A stretch of 64,000 nt of DNA from Nitzschia sp. DOCU1 (lineage: Eukaryota; Bacillariophyta; Bacillariophyceae; Bacillariales; Bacillariaceae): positions 1,116,001-1,180,000 of the forward strand of contig OX595994.1 of NCBI GenBank assembly GCA_951394045.1. Reading direction: 5' to 3'. The number at the start of each line of letters is the position of its first letter. Within the stretch, counting starts at the first letter, position 1. The notes below the pieces were generated by a model. It was not told where the DNA came from. It searched no databases and worked only from the letters and a program-made list of their open reading frames with translations. Positions 41,051-49,985 of the stretch are shown piece after piece. The position numbers and the translations under genes were made by a program.

Positions 41051-42175
41051 CTATTCACACGAGTCGGTGATTTCGAATACCTCACTAGCCGCGATAGCAA
41101 CGTAGGGCGCACCTTGATCTCCCCCTTCGTTGGAAAAGAGGTAAGCTTGATAAGTACCAGGAGGAGTGAATTGGCCCAGACCAAATGAATCACTAGCGAT
41201 TGGTTCATCACAATTCTGGTCACCGCAGGTGTACCTCCATTCCAATTGGGGAAATTCGAAATCATTCATGGCATTCCCCGCAGGGTACACTGCCACCCAG
41301 TCCTGACTGACGGGATTGCAGAGGCTAAACTCCACAATAACCTCATCCTGGAACACTCGGTAGCAGGTTGAATTGACTGAAATTTGATCACATGCCGTCG
41401 GAGCCACTGTTGAATTGAATTCAGGAGATTGGGTTGTATTGACAGGGGAATCAGCTGACACTGGAACATCTGCTCCATTGCCCTCAGGAGGCTGGGTGGA
41501 GACTGGTGGAATGGTGATCTGAACCGTGGTTCCCTCTCCATCAGAGCCAGTCCCTGCAGCTGACTGAGAAGCCATAGCCTTGTCTTCGCGTTTGTTCTTG
41601 TTGGAGACCCCAACAGCAAGTCCGATAATCAAGACCAAAGCAACAACGGCCAGAACGAACATGCCCAGCTTACGACGGCGACTCTGGACGACAGAAGCGG
41701 TATCATCTTCGGTAACAAACATGCCAAACCACCCTTTTTCAGCGGTAGTATCCTGGCCATTGTCCGTGGTGATAGTAACACCATCCTCGTCGTCTTCAAA
41801 ATGCGCCTTGATTTCAACCGTTTCTTTGACAAGCGAAGGATCCCGCTTCATATCTTTCGGGGCAGCGACATCTGCTGAAACCTCGTCAGCGGAATGGTCG
41901 GGTGGATCTTCTCGCTCCGAATCGCGGTCACCCTCAGTCTCAGGAGGCGAAGGTGCAGCCTTGGATGGGCTCGTCGTATCCTCTTCCAAAACCTGATTTC
42001 CTTTGCCCCAGTCGCAGCAGACACGCTCAGCCTTGTTAAAGACAACCTCAAGCACGTCTTCCTCGTCTTGGCCCACTTCGCCCGTCACGGGCGTCGTTGC
42101 CTGACCCTCTAGGTCGACATCGGAGGAACCGGGTTCCTGCTCGAAATCTTGCTTATCTGCATCAGGCTCCATCAT
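41051..42175 (-). CDS. Single-pass membrane protein with C-terminal DWV-type Cys-rich domain, copy 2
   Basis: Single exon, 374 aa from ATG 42175; the frame runs four codons further to a TTG. It has the same layout as the downstream neighbour: an acidic N-terminus of about 165 residues, RRRKLGMFVLAVVALVLIIG as stop-transfer plus TM, a Pro/Thr/Ser stalk, then the domain: VNSTCYRVFQDEVIVEFSL, SQDWVAVYPAG, WRYTCGDQNC, GTYQAYLF and FEITDSC. Aligned cysteines and the DWV core show common descent with copy 1, while the N-termini and stalk lengths differ. Sequons in the stalk (NTT, NST) fit a glycosylated ectodomain. Type II or type III topology cannot be decided from sequence alone. Confidence 0.78.
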   Translation of the reverse strand: MMEPDADKQDFEQEPGSSDVDLEGQATTPVTGEVGQDEEDVLEVVFNKAERVCCDWGKGNQVLEEDTTSPSKAAPSPPETEGDRDSEREDPPDHSADEVSADVAAPKDMKRDPSLVKETVEIKAHFEDDEDGVTITTDNGQDTTAEKGWFGMFVTEDDTASVVQSRRRKLGMFVLAVVALVLIIGLAVGVSNKNKREDKAMASQSAAGTGSDGEGTTVQITIPPVSTQPPEGNGADVPVSADSPVNTTQSPEFNSTVAPTACDQISVNSTCYRVFQDEVIVEFSLCNPVSQDWVAVYPAGNAMNDFEFPQLEWRYTCGDQNCDEPIASDSFGLGQFTPPGTYQAYLFSNEGGDQGAPYVAIAASEVFEITDSCE

Positions 42176-43467
42176 CGTACCGTTCAAATCTCGCTAATAC
42201 GAATAGCAGGAAAGGGCAACTGCGCTTACCAGGTATCTCACAAAAATGGGTAGGCGGTGGATTAAAATTGGAAGCCAGCGGAAACACCAATTTATGTTTA
42301 CCTCTCTCTCTTTTTTGACGCACCGGTTTCCATGAACGGATTTTCTATATCTGTTGCATTGCGACGAGGTGCATACTGGCCGAAATTTCAATTCTTTGAA
42401 CGTCGGCATGAACTTTGAGAATCCGACATGTTGCACCATGTGGAAGGGCCCTGGTCCATAAACAAGTTTGGATTTTTGGCGGGAATAACAAAAAGATGCG
42501 GTTAAAAATAACGTTGTGTCCAGTCGAACATGTTTAGTACGCATGGCCTCATTTTTCAAGAGAGATTGAAAACTCCGCTCGTGCTTTGTCCGTCCGTTTT
42601 CCGCTTTTGTGAGTCGCAGGATCCCCACTGGGAAGGAAGATCGTCGGATTTGTCGGAGTCCCCCGTTGAGTCTGTCTGTCGCCCATTCACTTCATAACAA
42701 TCGACCCATGGGACTAAACTTTTGCTTCCCTCCTACTTTTTTGTGTCACCTTTGTGCCTTTTGCTTTGACATCCTACTAGGCTCTGCCGTTTCCCAGGTA
42801 TGCATGAATAGATTTACATCGATAATAAACCTTCTACTCCTATTACCACAAAAAGATAGTTGAATCGTCAAAGCAAGCAACATATAGCGTGATCAAACGA
42901 ATTTGCTGGAGAAGGCGCTTGCTACCTAGACCACCAGAAGATGTTTACTAGAGTGAATCAGAAGTCGCAGGATAACTATACTTGCTAGTTTCAATCTTCT
43001 TGTAGTAGGGGTGCCTTCGATCCAAGATGAACATGCGAGAACATGGTGGGGGGAACGGATCGAGTGTCGTCCAGAAAAGTCATTAACGGTAAAATCTGCT
43101 GGCTAGTCCTTGGCTTAGATAAAACAATTCCACTTTGGCCAAAGTAGTGCAGCACTGGGACAAGCGCTCCTTGCCGCTAACACTAAAGCACAGCGGTATA
43201 CCGGCTACTCTCGTATCTTGCTAGTATCTTAACAAACTCGAGTTACCGCGAGATTTGCTTTGTTGGCCACAATGACCCTACGCATTTTGGACATGACTTG
43301 TCTCGTTTAGGAATCGTTCAACGCTGCGCAAGTAGCAGAGGTAAATACGCAGTACAGTACACGGCCTGTAGCCCCAATCTGCTTTTTCATCGGCATCGAA
43401 CGTGCCATTCATCGCTGCTACGACATACCATGTGGTAGCAGTCCACCTCAAGATTTCAGAAGAAAAA
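42176..43467. other. Intergenic 1.3 kb, largest gene-free stretch
   Basis: Frames at 42194-42628 (minus) and 42609-42863 (plus) have no domain, targeting signal or credible splice partner. I see no repeat or RNA gene. Confidence 0.4.
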
Positions 43468-44001
43468 CTATGCCACGTCGTCGTCCTCTGGTCTCCCAGT
43501 GGCGTCACGGTTGAAACAGGAGGCCAACAACCAGCATAGCGCAGAACCGAAGGAGAGGTAAGCATTAAAAAGGAATTTGCAGGTTCCATCGTAACCTTCG
43601 CCACAGGCACTTGAAACATAGACCAACGCAGTCATCAGCTGAAGAATCGTCGCCATCATGAATAAGCAGCCTGCCATCGGAGGGAGGCGGCAGAAACACT
43701 GCCAATAAGCATTGAGCACCATCACGGTGGCGAGTGTCCCCATAATAACGCCTCCGAATCCTCCCAATAACGCAGCTGTGTCAAATCCATTCTCCGGGCC
43801 GGTCCACTTTGGGTGCTGGGGAGAATTATAGCTTTTACACAAAAATATCCCTGGCTTGTCCGTCTGAGTAATTCCAAACGTTGACGTCCATGTTACCTGA
43901 TAAAATTCGCATGTCGAAAGGACATAAATTCCGAGAGTTGCCGCAACAAAACCGAATGCGACGCAAACCAGGCTGAAGGTCCTGCCTTTTGAGTACGGCA
44001 T
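43468..44001 (-). CDS. Four-TM membrane protein, unknown family
   Basis: Single exon, 177 aa, ATG at 44001. Four hydrophobic helices: LVCVAFGFVAATLGIYVL, ALLGGFGGVIMGTLATVMVL, MAGCLFMMATILQLMTALVY and LSFGSALCWLLASCF. The first loop has two Cys (STCEFY, FLCKSY) that could form a disulphide, reminiscent of claudin/tetraspan layout without their signature motifs. The tail is acidic (RPEDDDVA). Function unknown. Confidence 0.65.
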   Translation of the reverse strand: MPYSKGRTFSLVCVAFGFVAATLGIYVLSTCEFYQVTWTSTFGITQTDKPGIFLCKSYNSPQHPKWTGPENGFDTAALLGGFGGVIMGTLATVMVLNAYWQCFCRLPPMAGCLFMMATILQLMTALVYVSSACGEGYDGTCKFLFNAYLSFGSALCWLLASCFNRDATGRPEDDDVA

Positions 44002-44551
44002 CGTATTGCGTACAGACGAGGTGCTTTGCCGACTTAGACCGAATAAGATGAAAGAGTATCGGATGAATCAATTTCTCACACTCAAAGTGTGTATTTGTGT
44101 GTATTCCAGTGCAATGATGCGATGGACAATTTGTTTCAGGATGGATTGAAACCCATATAGTACCTCTGCTCCTTTTCCTAATGATTTGGTAGCAATGTTG
44201 GGAACGAGGAGACCGCATATCTTTCATCAAAATGACCGTTCGGTCTTGGTTGAAACTTGGCGGGATTTGTTGTTTAAGCCCTTTTGCGTTGGCATGGACG
44301 GAGGCGGACGGATGGAACGACGACAAATTGACCTCTCCGACTTTATGCTAGGAAGATGTCCAGAGTTAAAACCCTTCTACTAGTTCTACTTTCGAATACC
44401 AAAAGTTCCTGAACGACCATAGGGTTTGCGGCAGGGTCCACCAAATAGTAAGGTGGGCGCATCATTTTTTGTCAGCTGGCAATGAAAGACTGAAATCATC
44501 ATTGAGTGGAAGGCCTCTGATTGCAGCGCTTGTCTGTATCCGATATACCCT

Positions 44552-45940
44552 CTACCGGTAGTCGAAAGCAGACGCCAGGTATTCCGGGGGCTCGAAGCTT
44601 TGGACACCATGCTTGGAAGTGACAAGATGCGAGACAACGAACGGAATCGAAACTTGATCGGCTGAGTAGACAATGGACTTCTGCAGCGCAATGCAAGCCC
44701 GCTCCAACGCCTCCTGCGATCGATTTGTATAGACACGAGCAATGACATCGTTCTTCTCCACTCGACTCCCTTCCCTTTTGCAAAAGACAATTCCCGCCAT
44801 TTCATCCACCCGTTCATCCGCCACCAGCCGTCCGGCTCCTAGGTGAACGCACAGGTTACCAACCAGCATGCCATCTAGCTCGGCAATATACCCCGATTGG
44901 CTTGCCTTTACTTCTGCAGTCCACTTGGCTGTGAGTGGGTGGGTGGAGGGATCTTGACAGACCGAGACGTCTCCTCCGTGCGCCTTGACCATTTCCTCAA
45001 ATTTTGTGTATGCGTTCCCAGAGCGCAATGTGTCCAAACACAGCTGCATGAGACTATCCAGAGACTGATCATTGTACTTCTCTGCTTGTTGAAGCATTTG
45101 AGCTGCTTCAATGACAACAAGTGCCACCAGATCGGGAGAGCCAGGACTTCCTTTGAGCATGTCTAAACCCTCGAGAACTTCAACCCAGTTTCCAACACTC
45201 GTTCCAATGATCGAGTCCATATGTGTTAAGATACAAGTGGTCGGCGTCAACCCATTGGCTTCACTGGTCGCGATCATTGAGTGTGCTAGCTCAAAAGCTT
45301 CGTCCAAGGAGGATTGAAAGGAGCCCTTGCCGTACTTCACATCTAAAACTAGAGAACGAGGATGTTCTGCAATCTTTTTGCACAGGATACTCGCTGTTTG
45401 AAGCGGAACAGACGAGACAGTGGCCGTTACATCCCGGAGAGCGTATAACTTTCGATCCGCCAGACACATCTCGGACGATGCTGATACAATCGAACATCCA
45501 ACTTCCTTGACGACACGTTGAAAGTCTCCGATGTGTAGACCAGTTTGGTAACCCGGAATGCTTTCGAGCTTGTCAATTGTCCCACCCGTATGACCAAGCC
45601 CTCGACCAGCCATCATGGGAACGGATACCCCGAGGCAAGCGACTAGTGGCGCCAGAATCAAGGAAATCTTGTCCCCCACACCACCTGTCGAGTGTTTGTC
45701 CACCAAATTCGTCGGCAGGATATCCTTCCACTCCAACGTCGCACCACTCTCCACCATACAACGAGTCAAAGTTGCCGTTTCTTCTTTGGTCATACCTCTC
45801 CAACAGACCGCCATGAGCCACGCCGCCATTTGATACTCGGGAATCCGACCAGCTGCGTACTCTGAAATCCACCATTTCAGTTCTTCCGCCGAATGCGTTC
45901 GATTGTTTCTTTTCGTTTGCAGGATCGTCAAGGCATCCAT
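44552..45940 (-). CDS. Thymidine/pyrimidine-nucleoside phosphorylase
   Basis: Single exon, 462 aa, close to the bacterial DeoA length. Signature blocks: DLVDKHSTGGVGDK-type phosphate loop (KHSTGGVGDK, residues 82-91), MMAGRGLGHTGGTIDKLES, DRKLYALRDVTATV, KKIAEHPRSLVLDVKYGKG and LGAGR near the C-terminal domain. It splits thymidine or uridine with phosphate into base and (deoxy)ribose-1-phosphate, in pyrimidine salvage and catabolism. No targeting peptide, so probably cytosolic. The stop codon lies inside a CTACCGGTAG palindrome. Confidence 0.94.
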   Translation of the reverse strand: MDALTILQTKRNNRTHSAEELKWWISEYAAGRIPEYQMAAWLMAVCWRGMTKEETATLTRCMVESGATLEWKDILPTNLVDKHSTGGVGDKISLILAPLVACLGVSVPMMAGRGLGHTGGTIDKLESIPGYQTGLHIGDFQRVVKEVGCSIVSASSEMCLADRKLYALRDVTATVSSVPLQTASILCKKIAEHPRSLVLDVKYGKGSFQSSLDEAFELAHSMIATSEANGLTPTTCILTHMDSIIGTSVGNWVEVLEGLDMLKGSPGSPDLVALVVIEAAQMLQQAEKYNDQSLDSLMQLCLDTLRSGNAYTKFEEMVKAHGGDVSVCQDPSTHPLTAKWTAEVKASQSGYIAELDGMLVGNLCVHLGAGRLVADERVDEMAGIVFCKREGSRVEKNDVIARVYTNRSQEALERACIALQKSIVYSADQVSIPFVVSHLVTSKHGVQSFEPPEYLASAFDYR

Positions 45941-46412
45941 GGTTGATGATACAACTATGATTCAGTGGGAAAGGAAGAAGACAATGGAGGTTGGAGCAAG
46001 GTGGAGACTGGTATGATATGAAAAGGAAAGTCTCGAAGTAGGCGATTGTCATTGTGTCAAGTTGGCATCACATGGAGATATGGAGGATAGAGGCGATGAT
46101 GTCTCGCACCGCCGTGTCCGATCTTCTCGCTCTTCCCTCGTGCGTGAGGGCATTTTAGTCGTTGGGGTCGTCTCGTGGTGACGTTGTATGTCGAACACAA
46201 TCTTCAATATCGGACACGATTTTCGGACAGCACGAAATTAGTCGATCTGGTCCGACGCCTATCAACGAGCGAAGATAGAGATATACACCATCGTCGCAGC
46301 TCGGTCCTCTACTAGTACTGTCGAGTTTCGGCCTTTATTTCCATGTCAATATAACAACTCACAATTCGATGAATATTCATATGGGTCGTTTATTGAATTC
46401 CTTACTACTGCA
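45941..46412. other. Intergenic 0.47 kb
   Basis: 5' flank of the phosphorylase gene and 3' flank of the double-Rdx gene. No gene or clear element seen. Confidence 0.4.
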
Positions 46413-47412
46413 CTAGTCAACGCCGAAGAATTTTCGTTGTTCCGCAGCATCTTCTTCGCTGATCTGCTCTTCGATGATATCTTCGAGTTTTGGAGCGTCA
46501 GAATGACCAAGATCTTTTTCCGGAGAAATCTTGTCGCGGATCATTTGCTTGATCTCCTTCACTTCAGGGAAACGCCCTTCGGTTTTGCGGTCAAACAAGA
46601 GTTCCCCATTCAATGTTATAGACTGCATTCATGGGAAAAGCAGCAGGCAATTCACGGAAAGTGCACCGGACACTGTGAGATACTCCTTGATGCTTCAACC
46701 ACACTAACAAGAAAACGACGACAAAATTACTTACAAAGCGTCCTCCTTTGGCCGGTGGCTTGCTCGGCACCAAAGTCACCGACTTGATTTCGTCCCCAAA
46801 GGTCGTCAACATCTCTTGTCCAAAGTACGCCGCACGCAAGAGCCATCGGCATCCAGTACAGTAGGAAATCACGACGGCAGGTTCTGGAGCTTCAGGAAGA
46901 TTTATAGAAGGTTCCACATCCTCTCGTACGAGACCTTCGGCGGATTCCGGCAGCGGAACCACCACTACCCCTCCATTGGTGGATTTGCGGTCCTCAGTAT
47001 CGGAATGACCCAAGAACTTGTCAGGCTCGACCATATCACGGACAATTTGTTTCAACCCCTTGGGCGAAGGAAATCCTCCTTGCTCTTTACGGTCCCAGAG
47101 CAACTCGTTTCCGTTCAGTCGCACCGCAAAGATACCCTTGGTAGATGATGGGATAATCGTGACGGCATCCAGATCCTTCTCAAAGGTTGTCAACAGTTCT
47201 TGAGCCATCCAGAAAGATTTTAGCATCCAGCGGCATCCCGTGCAATATTCGATACTGAGGCAATAACTTTTCTCGTCATCCGATGCAGCGGCGGACCGTG
47301 ACACCAAAATGGACCGAGGAGAAACCACGCGTCCAAAGTTGGGCTGGAACGAAGTGACGCCAACCAAAAGGGCGCATAACAGTATGGAAACAACTCGCAA
47401 TGACAGCATCAT
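46413..47412 (-). CDS. Plastid-targeted protein with two SelW-like Rdx domains
   Basis: Two exons, 47412-46735 and 46622-46413, with a 112-nt intron (GTAAGT...ATGCAG), give 295 aa. Residues 1-20 are a signal peptide ending VTSFQP, a plausible plastid junction; ATG 47481 would add 23 residues before it. Two tandem Rdx (SelW/SelT-type thioredoxin-like) domains follow: IEYCTGCRWMLKSFWMAQEL at 55-74 and VISYCTGCRWLLRAAYFGQE at 181-200. Each has CxxC (57-60, 185-188) in place of the Cys-x-x-Sec of selenoproteins. Each ends with [LN]NGxLL[WF]DRK and a LGHSD tail. The intron sits only in the second domain. A plastid thiol-redox role is inferred. Confidence 0.85.
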
Positions 47413-47487
47413 TGTCACAATATTGTCGGCAGAGACTTTATGCGACTGAATCAAAGGGGCAGAGACGTCAATGAAAACCATCTTTCG

Positions 47488-47497
47488 CTACCGGTAG
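47488..47497. repeat. CTACCGGTAG palindrome (one of six exact copies)
   Basis: Perfect 10-bp palindrome 75 bp above the ATG of the double-Rdx gene. Other exact copies: 11289-11298, 21857-21866, 32783-32792, 40388-40397 and 44552-44561. Nine-of-ten matches lie at 79-88 and 1832-1841. Confidence 0.8.
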
Positions 47498-47791
47498 TTA
47501 AATGGCTACGGATATTTTCTTGGATCTTCGATCGCCCGCCGGCTCGCGCGGGCCAAGAAGTGCCGGCATCAAAGATCTTCGCGGTCGTCTGTCCCTCTGC
47601 TCTATTGTTGATTGATTCATTCGACCCATCTCACCCCAGGAGTGGCGAGAGGCGGAGTGCGACTTCTTCCTCTCTCATGAGCGAGTAGAGGCTCTCTCGT
47701 CGTCGCGATCGCGATGCCGACAATGGCATTGCAGCCACTACGAATCCTTTGGAAGACCGAAGATAGCCCATAGCATCAATCCTCAATCATA

Positions 47792-48468
47792 ATGGCCAAG
47801 TCTAAAGGTTCCCAGCAACAAAAGAAGGCGGAGAAGACTGTAAATAGCAATCCTAACCCTACGACGACGAAAAAGAAGAAAAAGGCAAACAACAAAACGT
47901 CGCGCAGAAGCAATCGGAACGTGTGGCCTTGGATCCCTCCTTCACGCAAGCTTGTTTGAGAACACTTGAACGTATACATCAAGATCAGCAAGATGTATAT
48001 TCGGCAACGGCATTGGCATTGCAAGAGTTGGCTGCGGGAGAAGAGAAACGTTTTGACGAATACAAGAAAGCGGTCTCGGCCTTATTGACCAACAACGACA
48101 ACAAACCACCGGTGGGTGCCTCCGCTGTTGCTTTGTTGTCGTCCTATGAAAAAATGAGCTCGGAACGTAAAGTGCACGCCCTGAATACCCAGCAAAATTT
48201 GCTTGCTGTCTTCACGCGTTTTGGTGATTGTTCAGATGGTTTCCAGGCTGAGGCTGTGAAGATGTACCGTCACGTCATGAACAACAGCACCCAGCCGTCG
48301 GAGGGCAATGCTTCTGTAATGAACCATAACACCCAGCCGTCGGGGGCTAATGCTTCTGTGTTTGACAATCCTGTTCCACCGGCTCCCATGTCCGAAAGTG
48401 GGCAAGTCGAGGACGTGCAAATCGTATGGGCTTCAGCAGCCGACAATGCTACTCCTACAAAAGCCTAA
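47792..48468 (+). CDS. Helical hypothetical protein; short intron or frameshift near the N-terminus
   Basis: ATG 47792 opens MAKSKGSQQQKKAEK, but that frame soon ends, and the long frame (from about 47903 to the stop) has no ATG of its own. A 68-nt intron (GTAAAT, with CTAAC inside, to GCGCAG) rejoins them as ...AEKTKQSERVALDP, giving roughly 200 aa. Alternatively a one-base error lies in the A-rich run near 47870. The body is alpha-helical (ALALQELAAGEEKRFDEYKK; YEKMSSERKVHAL). Two 14-residue repeats follow (about 48283-48366), each with NTQPS/STQPS and NASV. Family unknown. Confidence 0.55.
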
Positions 48469-49053
48469 AATCAAAAGCGCCACGGCGCTCCGACATTTTT
48501 CGAGTGTTCATTCTGACCCCCCACCGTAGTACCGATCGGCAAGTTTTTGGCGTGAAGAAGACGTAAGGACTCGTCGTCAAAAGGCAGTAAGTGACAGATA
48601 CTTCCGAAAGCAACGAGATCATCTCGATTTCTTGAGCACCAGGATGGTGGTCGTCTGACGATTGAGAATGAAGCATTCGGAGCCGTCGATATACTACAAG
48701 ATATGCCATGAATGATTGCTTGCTAAGTGGATTTGCTGAATAAGATTAAAACGCAACTACTAGCTTTCAATATCACAGTAGCGGCAATTCACAGTTGGGG
48801 AAAGTCGAAATCGCTGGAGACCATTTGTTATTCAGGTTCATCATCGACAGGTCATTGCAATATCTTCATCTAACGCAACACCCTCGTCTCATAAGAAACG
48901 AGGAATGGTGCGCATGCCTAAAATTTTCATGGAAACGGGAGTCCAGTCATTATCAAGGCAAATGCCACAAATCCAAAGAACCCATCAACTCGAGCAAAGC
49001 CAGACAGAAACGTGGTGGTCTTGGGATTAATCGTCGTAGGAAGCTTTCTTTTC
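48469..49053. other. Intergenic between convergent genes
   Basis: No gene supported; short frames on both strands lack features. Confidence 0.4.
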
Positions 49054-49377
49054 TCATTCTGGATTTGACGAACGATTGAGTTGCATCATCAATTGCCGAT
49101 TGATCAGTTTCGCCGCGCAGAATGCTTTGTCCTTTTCGTCCGGTGGACAATTCAAGTCGCCCACCATTTCCAGATATTCTTTGCTATCATCCGCTGTTGA
49201 TTTGGCGCAATTTTCAAAGGCTGCTCGTAAATGGCGGCACTGGCCCAGACCAGCCGTAGCAACACATGCCAAATAGACATCGCCGACGGCGCGACAAGGT
49301 CCCGACAAGCTTAGAATGGCGGCTGCAGTGTTGATTTCCTGGTCGCGGTCCGAGACGACGACTCCATTGTCGGACAT
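49054..49377 (-). CDS. Twin CX9C (CHCH-type) protein
   Basis: Single exon, 107 aa. Two helices each carry a CX9C pair: Cys28-x9-Cys38 (CRAVGDVYLAC) and Cys47-x9-Cys57 (CRHLRAAFENC). A later LNC...AFC pair lies near residues 75-86. Twin CX9C proteins are usually imported into the mitochondrial intermembrane space by Mia40/Erv1 and act in respiratory-chain assembly; that location is inferred. No presequence, as expected for this class. Confidence 0.75.
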   Translation of the reverse strand: MSDNGVVVSDRDQEINTAAAILSLSGPCRAVGDVYLACVATAGLGQCRHLRAAFENCAKSTADDSKEYLEMVGDLNCPPDEKDKAFCAAKLINRQLMMQLNRSSNPE

Positions 49378-49985
49378 TTCGCGAGTGGGATTTGTTTTCT
49401 TCTTTTCGAAAACCTACGTTCAGTAGCTCATGCCAATGAATGGACCAGGTAACAAATGCACCCAACCTCAAATGTGTCAATCAGACGACCGACCGGGATG
49501 GAGGTGGTGGGAGTTCGCAGCATCTTGCGGTTGTCCTCGCGCGCAAAGAAGATATTCCTTGTGAATGAAGATCGCTTCCGGCGGTTTTGGAATTTGCATT
49601 TATGGTGTTTTCGAGGATAATAGCCCTTCATCTCGCCTTGGAGCTTTGTCCAACGTAAGCGCTTGGATGAAGTTGAGAATCAAGTAGCCCCTTCATTTTT
49701 TTAAACAGATTGTTATTGCCAAGATCATTACCGGCAGTTTCCTCGGGCAAATGGCATTTAAGTATTTTCTTCGTCGGAACCAGGGCTATTACCCAACCAT
49801 TGGATCGCGATCTTGGATAGAGGAGAGAACAGTTGGTGAAAACGCATTCAGTGTATCATAGAAAACAGGAGCGAAGGCCAAAACAGCACAAGAAAGCGGA
49901 AGGGCAGCAGTCACTCTCCTCGACGAAGTCGATCATTTGCCATTGCCATTTATCCATTGTTTCGCTTCAAGCTCTTTCAATTACA
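49378..49985. promoter_or_regulatory. Divergent upstream region, CX9C gene / kinase gene
   Basis: 608 bp between two start codons. The kinase frame is open upstream to a TTG at 49833 but lacks an ATG before 49986. No clear element identified. Confidence 0.4.

Noticed and set aside
43278..43619. Longer or alternative product at the end of the four-TM gene
   Set aside because: The frame overlaps the four-TM gene in a different register and has no TM pattern or domain.
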